Shown one piece after another: positions 35,717 to 44,560 of a stretch of DNA of 64,000 bases. Numbering within the stretch: the stretch's first letter is position 1; every line of letters begins with the position of its first letter. The position numbers were made by a program, and so were the translations under genes. The notes below the pieces were generated by a model that did no database searches, was not told the DNA's origin, and worked only from the letters and a program-made list of their open reading frames with translations. The DNA comes from Fibrobacter sp. UWR4 (GTDB taxonomy: Bacteria > Fibrobacterota > Fibrobacteria > Fibrobacterales > Fibrobacteraceae): assembly GCF_003149045.1 (NCBI RefSeq), contig NZ_QGDU01000007.1, positions 53,272 to 117,271 on the forward strand, written 5' to 3'.

Positions 35717-35728
35717 TATTTTTCAACT
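35717..35728 (+). promoter_or_regulatory. TAnnTTT box, near-leaderless start
   Basis: TATTTTT (35717-35723) ends five bases before the ATG at 35729, with no Shine-Dalgarno between. Confidence 0.35.
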
Positions 35729-36835
35729 ATGCAATTCGTAGATAACCTCCGCGCAAAACCTTTTGTTCAGAAAATCGAGAAATTTTTCCCGGCAATAGCC
35801 TTTTTGGGAGGTTTTAGCTGGGACTCTATTACCCTTGGTCAAAGTATTGATGGATTGGACATCCTTTTCCTGGCCGCCTATTACCTGGGTGCCTTGATTA
35901 TCACCATCCTCCTTTCCGCTCATAATGCGGCAACGATGGACGAAGACGTCCCAACGAAGCATGGCTTACTAAACCGCGAATGGAGCGAGTCCTGGAAACA
36001 AAAATTCTCCTGGGCAATTCAATTCTGCTTCGGCAGCATGTTCAGCGCCCTGGTAGTCTGCTATTTCAAGAGCAGTGGATCTTTTACCACATTCATCCTA
36101 GTGGTCCTTCTGGCGGTTCTTCTGGTCTGTAACGAATTTTTGCAGAAGCGCTACGAAAGTTTCGCCATTAGCTTGGCTCAGTTCTGCCTGTTGGGAACCA
36201 TGTTCCTGAACTTCGCCATTCCCCACCTAGTCAACCGAATTGGATTTATCTGGTTCTTTATTAGCACGCTGCTTTCTTTTGGCGTTTGCACCTTGGTATG
36301 GAAAATCTCAAAGTACCGTTTCTACGTACTGATTGCCCCGGCAGTAATCTGCATTTTATTGATCATTTCCTACATGGCAAACCTGGTTCCCCCTGTTCCT
36401 CTTGTGATGAAGGAACAGGCCGCCTGTAAGAACCTTGATGTCAAGACATACATCTGCGAACAGGACGCCCCCTCATTCTGGCAAAAAGTCGGACTTGTAG
36501 CCCCCAGTGTCCATAAGGGCGATGATTCCATGATTTACTTTGTGTCTTCCGTCTACGCCCCCACGGATCTAAAGGCAGAAATTGAATATCGCTGGTACTA
36601 TGCAGACCCTCGTACAGGAAAGTTCAAACTTGTAGATAAAATAAGTTCAGAACGTATGGTCCTCCAGGGCGGTCGCGATGAAGGATACCGTAGTTATTCC
36701 CGCAAGAAGAACGCCCCTCCGGGAAAATATCGCGTAGAAACAGCCTACCGTAATGGAGCCGTGATTGGATCCATGACATTCGATATCTTTGCCGGGGAAT
36801 CCGAAACAGGTATCGTTCAGGACACAATCCAGTAA
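35729..36835 (+). CDS. membrane protein with DUF2914-type C-terminal domain
   Basis: A 368-residue inner-membrane protein. About seven hydrophobic helices (residues about 25-235) are followed by a soluble C-terminal domain (about 265-365) with YRWYYADPRTGKFKLVD, MVLQGGRDEGYRSYSRK and PGKYRVETAYRNG, the pattern of the DUF2914 family, whose members often sit beside or inside membrane proteins of unknown role. The ATG at 35729 is preferred over an in-frame TTG at 35714. It is a single gene followed by the putrescine genes. Function unknown. Confidence 0.75.
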   Translation: MQFVDNLRAKPFVQKIEKFFPAIAFLGGFSWDSITLGQSIDGLDILFLAAYYLGALIITILLSAHNAATMDEDVPTKHGLLNREWSESWKQKFSWAIQFCFGSMFSALVVCYFKSSGSFTTFILVVLLAVLLVCNEFLQKRYESFAISLAQFCLLGTMFLNFAIPHLVNRIGFIWFFISTLLSFGVCTLVWKISKYRFYVLIAPAVICILLIISYMANLVPPVPLVMKEQAACKNLDVKTYICEQDAPSFWQKVGLVAPSVHKGDDSMIYFVSSVYAPTDLKAEIEYRWYYADPRTGKFKLVDKISSERMVLQGGRDEGYRSYSRKKNAPPGKYRVETAYRNGAVIGSMTFDIFAGESETGIVQDTIQ

Positions 36836-36844
36836 TAAAATTTC

Positions 36845-36877
36845 TTGACGGTCTTATTAAAATTCTACATTTAAGGC
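36845..36877 (+). promoter_or_regulatory. aguB promoter, TTGACG-N15-TACATTT, near-leaderless
   Basis: TTGACG (36845-36850) and TACATTT (36866-36872) end five bases before the aguB ATG. Confidence 0.45.
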
Positions 36878-37744
36878 ATGAAGAAAATTAAGACCGCTAC
36901 TCTCCAAGGCAAATGGACTGGTGATACCAAGTCCAACAATGAATGGTACAAGGCCGAAGCTTTGAAGCTGAAGGGCCAGGGAATCGATATTCTCGTTCTC
37001 CCGGAAATGTTCCACACGCCCTACTTCCCGTTTGAAGAAAACGCAGACTTCTTTGACATGGCCATCGAAAAGGACGACGTCATCGTGAAGGAATGGCAAG
37101 ACATCGCTCGCGAATTAGGCGCCGTAGTGGTTTTCCCCTTCTTTGAAAAGCGCGCCCGCGGAATCTACCACAATTCCGCCTTTGTCTTTGAACGTGACGG
37201 AAGCATCGCAGGTCTCTATCGCAAGAGCCACATTCCCGACGACCCCGCCTTCTATGAGAAGTATTACTTCATCCCCGGCGACACCGGTTTTGAACCCATC
37301 AAGACTTCCGCAGGAAAGATCGGCGTTCTGATTTGCTGGGACCAGTGGTTCCCGGAAGCGGCCCGCATTATGAGCCTGAAGGGAGCAGACCTTCTGATCT
37401 ACCCCACCGCAATCGGCTGGATGAAATCTGAACCTGCAGAACTTTACCCCCGTCAACAGGATAGCTGGACCACCGTCATGCGGGGCCACGCCATCGCAAA
37501 CCGCACCTTCGTTCTCTCCGCCAACCGCATCGGTACCGAAGGGGAGCTGACCTTCTGGGGCACAAGCTTTGTGGCTGCTCCGGATGGCTACCTCATCAAG
37601 AAATGCGACACCGATTTTTTGGGTGCATCCATTGTGGAAATCGACCTGGGTGAAACCGAATTCAATCGTCGCTGGTGGCCCCATTTCCGCGACCGCCGCG
37701 TTGACCTGTACGGCGACATCTTGAAAATCTGGTGCGAGGATTAA
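36878..37744 (+). CDS. aguB: N-carbamoylputrescine amidase
   Basis: A 288-residue nitrilase-superfamily enzyme hydrolysing N-carbamoylputrescine to putrescine, CO2 and ammonia. The Glu-Lys-Cys triad is visible in LPEMFHTPYFPF, GLYRKSHIPDD and LICWDQWFPEAAR, with the family tail WWPHFRDRRVDLYGDI. Its pairing with agmatine deiminase (aguA) 225 bases downstream on the same strand strongly supports the assignment: together they convert agmatine to putrescine. The intervening gap is unusually filled with repeats. Confidence 0.95.
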   Translation: MKKIKTATLQGKWTGDTKSNNEWYKAEALKLKGQGIDILVLPEMFHTPYFPFEENADFFDMAIEKDDVIVKEWQDIARELGAVVVFPFFEKRARGIYHNSAFVFERDGSIAGLYRKSHIPDDPAFYEKYYFIPGDTGFEPIKTSAGKIGVLICWDQWFPEAARIMSLKGADLLIYPTAIGWMKSEPAELYPRQQDSWTTVMRGHAIANRTFVLSANRIGTEGELTFWGTSFVAAPDGYLIKKCDTDFLGASIVEIDLGETEFNRRWWPHFRDRRVDLYGDILKIWCED

Positions 37745-37754
37745 AAGGGGCAAG

Positions 37755-37962
37755 GGGCTTGGTTCTAGGGACTAGGGCTTTTTAGAGGCTAGAGACTAGG
37801 TTCTAGGGGCTAGGGCAGATGGATGCAAGTGTTTTCTTTTTAGAGAATATTTCGTCTTTATATCTCAGGCAGAACCATCCCGACACCCTAATCTCTAGAT
37901 TCTAATTTCTAGTCTCTAATTTTCACCCTCTAATTTCTACCCTCTAATTTTTTTCTGAGTAA
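37755..37962. repeat. CTAG-rich palindromic intergenic repeat, copy 1
   Basis: The left half has tandem GACTAG/TTCTAGGGGCTAG units (37760-37820); the right half has CTCTAATTTCTAGTCTCTAATT units (37885-37950), largely the reverse complement, so the region can fold back. A 23-base stretch, agagactaggttctaggggctag in two overlapping pieces, recurs at 44474. Confidence 0.6.
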
Positions 37963-37968
37963 TCATTT

Positions 37969-38991
37969 ATGGCAACATCTATTCGTTATCCCGCAGAATG
38001 GGAAGAACAGGAAGCCACTTGGCTGGCTTTTCCCCACAATAAGAAGAACTGGTACGGCGAACGTGGTGAAAACATTCGCAAGTTCTACATCAACCTCATC
38101 CGCACCATCAGCGAATTCCAGCCGGTGAACGTCCTGGTTCCTAGCAAGAACTTTCTGACCTTCGAAGAAAAGTTCGCCATTGCAGACCGTCCCTTCCCGG
38201 TGAGCGTCATCTTCATTAAGACCAACGACATCTGGATCCGTGACTACGGTCCTTTCTTCATGAAGAAGGGCGACAAGACTGTCATTTCCCAGACCCAGTT
38301 CAACGCCTGGGGCGCCAAGTTCCCTCCCTGGAATCACGACGACAAGATTCCCGAAACCATCGCGGAAGCCTTCGGCTACAAAATGGACAAGAGCGTTCCC
38401 TACATCTTTGAGGGCGGCGCCATCGAAGTCAACGGCAATGGTCTGGGCATTACCACTCTGGACTGCCTCATCGGCAAGAACCGTAACGCAGACAAGGATC
38501 TTTCCAAGGTCATCAAGTCTATCTGCAACGCATTCGGCCTCAAATCCTTGCTGGTCCTCCCCCACGGTCTCCACGGAGACCACACCGACGGCCATATCGA
38601 TAACGTCGCCCGTTTCGTTGCCAAGGATCGTGTGGTCATGTGCTGGGAAGATTCCAAGAAGAGTCCCAACACCCCCATCCTCGCCGAAGCAAAGTTCCTC
38701 ATCGAAGAATTCATGAAGGCTCACTACGGCAAGAAGGCCAAGGTGGACACCTTGCCTCTCCCGCCCCAGCGTGTTCTTGACGACGGCCAGATTCTCCCGG
38801 CCAGCTACATGAACTACATCCACGCCAACGGCGCTCTTATCTTCCCCAAGTACAAGAGCCCGAAGGATGCAATCGCCCAGAAGTACTTCGAAAGCGTGTT
38901 CCCCAAGCTGAAGGTCATCGGCATTGACTGCCGTACCGTCATCGAGGAAGGCGGCAGCTTGCACTGCATGAGCAAGCACGAAAGCAAATAA
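37969..38991 (+). CDS. aguA: agmatine deiminase
   Basis: A 340-residue guanidino-group-modifying enzyme converting agmatine to N-carbamoylputrescine. The N-terminal substrate motif is PAEWEEQEATWLAFPHN; DIWIRDYGPFF carries the catalytic Asp; HGDHTDGHIDNVARF the His; and GGSLHCMSKHE near the C-terminus the nucleophilic Cys. All key residues are intact and the length is typical. It supplies the substrate of the enzyme encoded by aguB. Confidence 0.96.
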   Translation: MATSIRYPAEWEEQEATWLAFPHNKKNWYGERGENIRKFYINLIRTISEFQPVNVLVPSKNFLTFEEKFAIADRPFPVSVIFIKTNDIWIRDYGPFFMKKGDKTVISQTQFNAWGAKFPPWNHDDKIPETIAEAFGYKMDKSVPYIFEGGAIEVNGNGLGITTLDCLIGKNRNADKDLSKVIKSICNAFGLKSLLVLPHGLHGDHTDGHIDNVARFVAKDRVVMCWEDSKKSPNTPILAEAKFLIEEFMKAHYGKKAKVDTLPLPPQRVLDDGQILPASYMNYIHANGALIFPKYKSPKDAIAQKYFESVFPKLKVIGIDCRTVIEEGGSLHCMSKHESK

Positions 38992-39004
38992 AGCTTAGGC
39001 GATA

Positions 39005-40348
39005 TTATTCCCCATAATAGCTACCGTTGACACAGGCGGTAGCTAATTTTTTAATGAACGGATTTTCCGATTCCATATAATCCAACGGATTCAGCTTGAC
39101 TTGCTCCAGAACAAGACGAGAAACATGCTCAAAGAAAGTTTCCTCCTTGGCAATTACTTCCTGTTCAAAATAATCATGAAGATTTTTCATGGCATCGAAA
39201 ACATGGTGGCAATGCACTTCTAAATCCTGAATAGTACGAACATCCCTTATATGGGCGCTAAAGGATGTTTGTTCAACTTGAATCGAGTAAGGCATACGGG
39301 AAAAAATCATTTGCATCGTCTTTTTTTCAATTAACTCACAGAACTTTTTCAAGTTTTTCATGAGGTTTTCATCCATATACCATCTTATCAGAAGGTTTAG
39401 CACATTTTGACAAGTTCGGTTTGGAACTTCATAGGAATAATGACTTGTCCCTAAATGCACAAAAGAATAAACCGGCTTCTTGAAGTCAAACTTTTCAGGG
39501 GCATTCCAGAACTCCAGTTTTTTTCTCCAGTCAGAGGAGTTTATTAGAGGGTAAAGAATTTTCACATACTCGCCCACAGAATATTTCGCCAAATAGTGCT
39601 GGAATTCCAGACAAAAAGTTCGGTCAGATTCTTCCTCAGTCTCATTCTTGAACATCACCGCATTCAAGTGTTCAACAAAGTAGAAGTGATCCAGGTTGTC
39701 GTTCAAGGTTCTTGCAAGGTTATAAAATTTCCTATCATTTTCCATGCAAAAAGGTTCTTTCAACAAGGACTTGTCCAGAGGATCAAACACATCTGTCAGG
39801 CGAACTTCCATATCAAAGCGAACCAGAAAATGGACAAGGTCATCTCCAGGTCGTTTATCTCTCGTAAAGTTCAACACCTTTACGGAATCTTCAAGAATTT
39901 GAGCTTCTTGAGGAAACAAACCATCAAACAGCGGTTCAATTTGAAAATAGGGACTCCCCGGCTTCATCATCCTTGCAATACAACGTTTCGCAGATTCCTT
40001 GTCCGGGAAAAGGCTACCGTAACTTTGAATGGCAAAAACATTCTTCCTTAAAATGACCGGTCTGCCATCCAGGAACTCATTGAGGCCTTCACATTTTCGA
40101 CACGCCAGACTTTCGCAAACTTTTTGATAACTGTCGGATGCAAAAAAGCCTGTGGTTTCAAAGACCAGAGGGGGAAAATTGAAGATATTAGGATTGGCAT
40201 CCACCAGATCCATATAATGTTCAAAAGTGCCAAGAAAAAGGGTTCCATCGGATTTTTCTAAAAAACGAATGGGAGCAGAACAGTTTCGTTCTCGGTTTTT
40301 GTACCCCTGATTTTTAAAGACATTGTATTTAAATGAAACTCTAGCCAT
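39005..40348 (-). CDS. protein of unknown family, tandem paralogue A
   Basis: A 447-residue protein of no recognised family, without signal peptide or membrane helices. It is clearly paralogous to the gene just upstream (40357): compare GLNEFLDGRPVILRKNVFAI with EILDFLNGKPYLIEKCSFKV, then SYGSLFPDKESAKRCIARMM against SYRDVFPSEATARQIAQMM, and C-terminal LNPLDYMESENPFIKKLATA with LDPIIYTESEIPVLKKYACQ. Five Cys lie near CESLACRKCEG. The DNA is visibly more AT-rich than the surrounding housekeeping genes, suggesting acquisition. AGAGG precedes the ATG; the gap to the partner is eight bases, so they form an operon. No function is proposed. Confidence 0.75.
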   Translation of the reverse strand: MARVSFKYNVFKNQGYKNRERNCSAPIRFLEKSDGTLFLGTFEHYMDLVDANPNIFNFPPLVFETTGFFASDSYQKVCESLACRKCEGLNEFLDGRPVILRKNVFAIQSYGSLFPDKESAKRCIARMMKPGSPYFQIEPLFDGLFPQEAQILEDSVKVLNFTRDKRPGDDLVHFLVRFDMEVRLTDVFDPLDKSLLKEPFCMENDRKFYNLARTLNDNLDHFYFVEHLNAVMFKNETEEESDRTFCLEFQHYLAKYSVGEYVKILYPLINSSDWRKKLEFWNAPEKFDFKKPVYSFVHLGTSHYSYEVPNRTCQNVLNLLIRWYMDENLMKNLKKFCELIEKKTMQMIFSRMPYSIQVEQTSFSAHIRDVRTIQDLEVHCHHVFDAMKNLHDYFEQEVIAKEETFFEHVSRLVLEQVKLNPLDYMESENPFIKKLATACVNGSYYGE

Positions 40349-40356
40349 TATAACCT

Positions 40357-41667
40357 CTATACTTCAAGCAAAAGCCCACTGACGATTTGACAGGCGTACT
40401 TTTTCAGCACAGGGATTTCGCTTTCTGTATATATTATCGGATCCAGCCTCATGGTTTTTAAAATTTTATTTCCGAGATGTTCAATGGGTGTACATTTCCT
40501 TACATTCCATACTTCTCTTTTTAAATAATGCAAAGCCGATTGCAAACCATTTTTCAACAATTGCATTCGGTCGACAAAATTTTTCTTTTCCTGAACGAAG
40601 GAGGAATCCTTTTCGTTTGGAGTTAAGGAAGGGTGATGAAAGCAAACGTGCAGATTCCTGGATGCAGCATTGAAATTTTTCTTTGTAAGCAAACATTCAT
40701 TGATCTTTACGATCCTAGCATCAAGTTCACTCACCAACTCCATCAGCCGTTCCTCTAACAACAAAGAATTCATTGTCAGCGACATATCCACCCTTAAATA
40801 GAAATCACTTTCATTGCCAACAGAAGTCCTGTAAACCAGTCGGTCCTTACTGTAAGCAAATCCATAATTTTCAAGCTGAGAAAAGAAATCAAATTTTGAT
40901 TTCCATATTGAATCATTGCATTCCTTTTGAACAATCCTGAAATACTCAACAAAGGATCCCTTTTTGAAGTATTCCTTAAACTCATGCATAAATGCATTTT
41001 CAGAATCTTCTATACAGCGATTTTTCATTTTCAAGCAATCTTTGTCGGTAATGTACAGTTTCCCCGGATGTTCCAGCACTGTCTTCAGATATGAATAAAA
41101 TTTGATGTTTGACGGAACTGGCGTTGGAGTAAGAAATAATTCGGGACGAACACTCTGGATTCTATTTTTCAACTGAATGATTAAATCAAAATGGATATCA
41201 AAGCAAACTTTCTGTCTTGATGTCACGTCAATATCAATTTTATAATTCGATATTCCACATGTTTTTTCCTTTATTTCACAGCTTACAAAATCAGGTTGAT
41301 CACAATCATCAAAAAATTCAAGTATTTCAATAAACGGACTATGATTCTGAACCATCATTTGCGCAATTTGACGCGCTGTTGCTTCGGACGGGAAAACATC
41401 TCTATAGGACTGTACTTTAAAAGAACATTTTTCTATTAAGTAAGGCTTTCCATTTAAAAAATCCAGTATTTCGGGACAAGGCTGATTTAGGATTTTTTTC
41501 AACGATTCAGATAAAGATGTCGATTTAAGAAAACCTTCTATTTGAAAAAACAAGCGTGTAAAATTATTTGGTTTTGGATATTCCTCAATAACAGCGCTCG
41601 CTCGAGGTTCTTTTTCAACTATACCAAATTTTTCAAAAGCATTGAATTTAATGACTTTTCTGAACAT
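40357..41667 (-). CDS. protein of unknown family, tandem paralogue B
   Basis: A 436-residue paralogue of the gene at 39005, also without signal or membrane segment and AT-rich. Similarity spans the whole length but is modest (about a quarter identical by eye), so the duplication is old or the two came in together. Helical C-terminal half (LLLEERLMELVSELDARIVKI; HYLKREVWNVRKC). The Shine-Dalgarno GGAGG is inside a 7-bp hairpin 9-30 bases before the ATG, hinting at translational control or an operator. It is the first gene of the pair, with a TTGACA-like element further up (41711-41716). Confidence 0.75.
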   Translation of the reverse strand: MFRKVIKFNAFEKFGIVEKEPRASAVIEEYPKPNNFTRLFFQIEGFLKSTSLSESLKKILNQPCPEILDFLNGKPYLIEKCSFKVQSYRDVFPSEATARQIAQMMVQNHSPFIEILEFFDDCDQPDFVSCEIKEKTCGISNYKIDIDVTSRQKVCFDIHFDLIIQLKNRIQSVRPELFLTPTPVPSNIKFYSYLKTVLEHPGKLYITDKDCLKMKNRCIEDSENAFMHEFKEYFKKGSFVEYFRIVQKECNDSIWKSKFDFFSQLENYGFAYSKDRLVYRTSVGNESDFYLRVDMSLTMNSLLLEERLMELVSELDARIVKINECLLTKKNFNAASRNLHVCFHHPSLTPNEKDSSFVQEKKNFVDRMQLLKNGLQSALHYLKREVWNVRKCTPIEHLGNKILKTMRLDPIIYTESEIPVLKKYACQIVSGLLLEV

Positions 41668-41676
41668 AAAAATAAA

Positions 41677-41697
41677 CCTCCGATTTATTTATCGGAG
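41677..41697 (-). promoter_or_regulatory. hairpin covering the Shine-Dalgarno
   Basis: CTCCGAT (41697-41691) pairs with ATCGGAG (41684-41678) around AAATAA; the pairing arm overlaps GGAGG, the ribosome-binding site of the gene at 41667. It could equally be a dimeric protein-binding site over the promoter minus-10 region. Confidence 0.45.
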
Positions 41698-41763
41698 ACT
41701 ACATGCCATTTTGTCAAATAAATCCTTAATTATTTATTATGGTCAAGTCCAACTAAGACGTTT

Positions 41764-42921
41764 TTAGCGGCGGAATCCACGACGATCAGCAGGTCTATTG
41801 GTGGCATAATAGGCCTTCTTGCTTTCGTACATATTATCGTCTAGAGTCTTAATAAATTCATCGATGGTGTGTCCCTGCAAATCCAGCAAGCCCTGACCGT
41901 AAGAAACGGAAAGTTTATAGGGCGCCTTGGAAGACGAATTGAACTTTTCAAGATTACGATTCAAGGAGTTAATGCAAGAATCCACCACGGACTGTTCACG
42001 AGTATTCAGCAGGATGATAAATTCGTCACCGGCATAACGAATAGCAACACCTGAATTGCCTACAGAAATCTGCAGGATTTTTGCCATGTTCACCAGAGCG
42101 TCATCGCCTACGGAATGTCCAAAATTATCATTGATTTTCTTGAAGGAATTCATATCCAGCATCATCCCTGTCACAGCCATCTTACGAAGATTCAGGAAAG
42201 CCTTCAGATGGAAATCCAGATAGACGCGGTTGTAAAGGCCTGTCAGGCGATCCCTGAAAATCAACTCATTCTGCAAGCTGGAGAAAACACCTGCCATGGA
42301 AACTGCAAGGCTTGCAGAAATCAGGGACAACCCAAAGAACATTGTCTGTACGGCAGTACCAATCATCAGAGGAATCAAATACATCCAGATGGGGAAATAC
42401 TTCAACACCCCACTCTTTTTTCGGCACAGGAAGTACAGGACGATACTGTCCAGCGTCATCCCATAATCAATGACCGTATAGACCCAATATCCCCAAAGTC
42501 TCTGATAGACATTATTGGAATCGAAAGTGTAGATAAACGGGCTGAAAGCATTGATCACAATTCCGGCGGAACCAAGCACCAGGAGTGCGATTAACACATT
42601 CAAATGCGTTCTTGAAATTCCTCCGCAAGAATGTTTTGTCAGGAAGAATAACCAGAGGAACGCGCAGAACATGTTGGAAGTATAAAGCCAGGCATTTCCC
42701 AGTCTATTGACGTATTCAGGAAGATCCCCCAGGAGACCGTCGCTGGTGAAAACACAGGGATCCACCAGACAGTTCAGCAGAGTAAGAACCAGCAACACAA
42801 GAATTGCCACATTCTCGGAATTACGGGACTGGACGCGCCACAAGTTACCCGCCAGGATGACGGCAGTCAAAACAGCACCAAGGCCGTTTGCGACATAAAT
42901 ACTTGTGAGCGAAAAATCCAT
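41764..42921 (-). CDS. membrane-anchored diguanylate cyclase (GGDEF)
   Basis: A 385-residue inner-membrane enzyme making cyclic di-GMP from two GTP. The N-terminal 200 residues contain about seven hydrophobic helices with no recognisable sensor motif; the GGDEF domain follows (about 215-380) with DRLTGLYNRVYLD, MLDMNSFKKINDNFGHSVGD and the active-site motif RYAGDEFIIL (AGDEF, a functional variant). The RxxD inhibitory site normally five residues before the motif is absent (QISVGNSGV), so product inhibition is unlikely. Signal unknown. Confidence 0.9.
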   Translation of the reverse strand: MDFSLTSIYVANGLGAVLTAVILAGNLWRVQSRNSENVAILVLLVLTLLNCLVDPCVFTSDGLLGDLPEYVNRLGNAWLYTSNMFCAFLWLFFLTKHSCGGISRTHLNVLIALLVLGSAGIVINAFSPFIYTFDSNNVYQRLWGYWVYTVIDYGMTLDSIVLYFLCRKKSGVLKYFPIWMYLIPLMIGTAVQTMFFGLSLISASLAVSMAGVFSSLQNELIFRDRLTGLYNRVYLDFHLKAFLNLRKMAVTGMMLDMNSFKKINDNFGHSVGDDALVNMAKILQISVGNSGVAIRYAGDEFIILLNTREQSVVDSCINSLNRNLEKFNSSSKAPYKLSVSYGQGLLDLQGHTIDEFIKTLDDNMYESKKAYYATNRPADRRGFRR

Positions 42922-42962
42922 TTTTCAAATTTCCTGACAATAAGATAATAATTATCCGTCTT

Positions 42963-44465
42963 TTACTTAGCTTCCAACAATTTCTGGACGCTCTGGGCGA
43001 ACTTTTCCAGACTGGGGTCGCGGGCACCCATCAGGAGGATGGTGTCACCAGGCTGTGCAGCCTTGACCATTGCAGCAGCGCATTCGTCTCGATTTTCAAT
43101 ATAGACCGCATCGGAGCCAAGGGCAACCAAGTCGTTGGCCAGGTCACCTGCAGAAATGTCACGGACCACGGTACCGCCAGCGTAGTAGATTTCGCTGAAG
43201 TACATGGAATCGGCGGCGCAGTTTTCCGCGGTTTGTTCGCCAGAGGCCGCATTGCCAGAGGAAACTGCCGCGGACTTATCGCAGGTAGAATCCGCGGCGG
43301 CTTGGGTAACGCCAGGGTTGCGCAACGCCTTATTGATGAATTCCACCAGGTCGTTGCGCAGGAAACGTGTGGGACCAAATCCGTGAGGCTGGAACCAGGC
43401 AAGTACGCGACCCGCAGTAAAACTCTGGGCGCTCTTGATGCTGGCAGAAATCTTTGCAGGATTATGGGCGAAGTCATCCACCAGAGTCACGCCATTGAAG
43501 GTTCCAAGAATCTGATGACGGCGGAACACTCCCGGGAAAGTGCTAAGGGCGTCGGCGCAGGTGCGGAGGGAAACGCCGGCCTGGAGCGCCGCTGCGGTTG
43601 CAGCCAGGGCATTTTCCATATTGTGGCGGCCCGGCAGCGGCACCGTAAACTTCACCAGTTCATTATTGTGGCGGCAGCGGAAAATGATGGACGGGCCTTC
43701 GGTGCGGAAGTCAATGCCCTGGACGCCCACATAGCTTTCGGTACCGAAATCGTTATGACGATCCTGGCTGAAAGGCTTTGCCAGCGGGTGGGCATCGTTC
43801 ACAATCAAAGTCTTGCCGTTATTCAAAATGTTGCTGCGGAACTTGCCGAAAATTTCCTGCAGTTCACTCATTTCCTTGTGGTCCTTGTCCACATTCAGGA
43901 TGAGGCCGACCTCAGGTTCGTAGCGGACCAGAGTTCCATCGCTCTCGTCCGCTTCTACCACCAGCCATTCGCCGGAACCGCTGACAGCGTTACCGATTTT
44001 GCCTTCCTTCTGCAGGTTCACAAGGCCAGCGCCAGTCATTACAGAAGGCTGCAATCCGGCGTACTGCAAAATGTGGTAAATCATAGCGGTGACAGTAGAT
44101 TTTCCACTGGTGCCGCTAACCGCAATGGTCTTAGCTTCCTTGGAAATCTTAGCCAGCATTTCGCTGCGGTGCATTACAGGAACTCCAAGTTCCTTGGCAC
44201 GCTTCAAATCCGGATTGGTATCTTCGATAGCGGTGCTTACAACAACTGCAGACAAGTCGGCGGAAATACCGGAGCCGTCCTGGGCGAAGCACTTGATGCC
44301 ACATTCCTCCAGCTGTTCCATCACACGGGGCTTCTCGCAGTTGCCTGCCAGGAATTCACCAAACTGACGGTCGGATCCACGAACTTCAACACCGCGGCCA
44401 GACAAGTACTGGGCAATGGCACTCATGCCAACACCAGCAACACCAATAAAAAAGTAAGAATACAT
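42963..44465 (-). CDS. Mur ligase, MurC-like, with variant motifs
   Basis: A 500-residue Mur-family ATP-dependent ligase. The N-terminal nucleotide domain (FIGVAGVGMSAIAQYLSGRG) is MurC/Mpl-like. The ATP loop reads GTSGKSTVTAM instead of GTHGKTT, the substrate loop EADESDGTLVRYEP is present, and the segment corresponding to DYAHHP is DDFAHNPAKI. A low-complexity Ala/Ser/Asp insert (about 388-430) interrupts the C-terminal domain. It could be UDP-MurNAc:L-alanine ligase or a recycling-type ligase such as Mpl; the altered motifs make MurC uncertain. ATG at 44465 is chosen over GTG at 44471. A CTAG-rich repeat lies directly upstream. Confidence 0.7.
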   Translation of the reverse strand: MYSYFFIGVAGVGMSAIAQYLSGRGVEVRGSDRQFGEFLAGNCEKPRVMEQLEECGIKCFAQDGSGISADLSAVVVSTAIEDTNPDLKRAKELGVPVMHRSEMLAKISKEAKTIAVSGTSGKSTVTAMIYHILQYAGLQPSVMTGAGLVNLQKEGKIGNAVSGSGEWLVVEADESDGTLVRYEPEVGLILNVDKDHKEMSELQEIFGKFRSNILNNGKTLIVNDAHPLAKPFSQDRHNDFGTESYVGVQGIDFRTEGPSIIFRCRHNNELVKFTVPLPGRHNMENALAATAAALQAGVSLRTCADALSTFPGVFRRHQILGTFNGVTLVDDFAHNPAKISASIKSAQSFTAGRVLAWFQPHGFGPTRFLRNDLVEFINKALRNPGVTQAAADSTCDKSAAVSSGNAASGEQTAENCAADSMYFSEIYYAGGTVVRDISAGDLANDLVALGSDAVYIENRDECAAAMVKAAQPGDTILLMGARDPSLEKFAQSVQKLLEAK

Positions 44466-44560
44466 AGTCACTTAGAGACTAGGTTCTAGGGGCTAGAGAC
44501 TAGAGTTTTCACACTTACAATCCCTAGCCTCTAATTTCTAGTTTCTAGTCTCTCTCCATT
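44466..44560. repeat. CTAG-rich palindromic intergenic repeat, copy 2
   Basis: Between the Mur ligase start and the rluD stop. It repeats agagactaggttctagg followed by ggctag found at 37788, and its right half (CTCTAATTTCTAGTTTCTAG, 44531-44550) matches the right half of copy 1. Confidence 0.6.
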
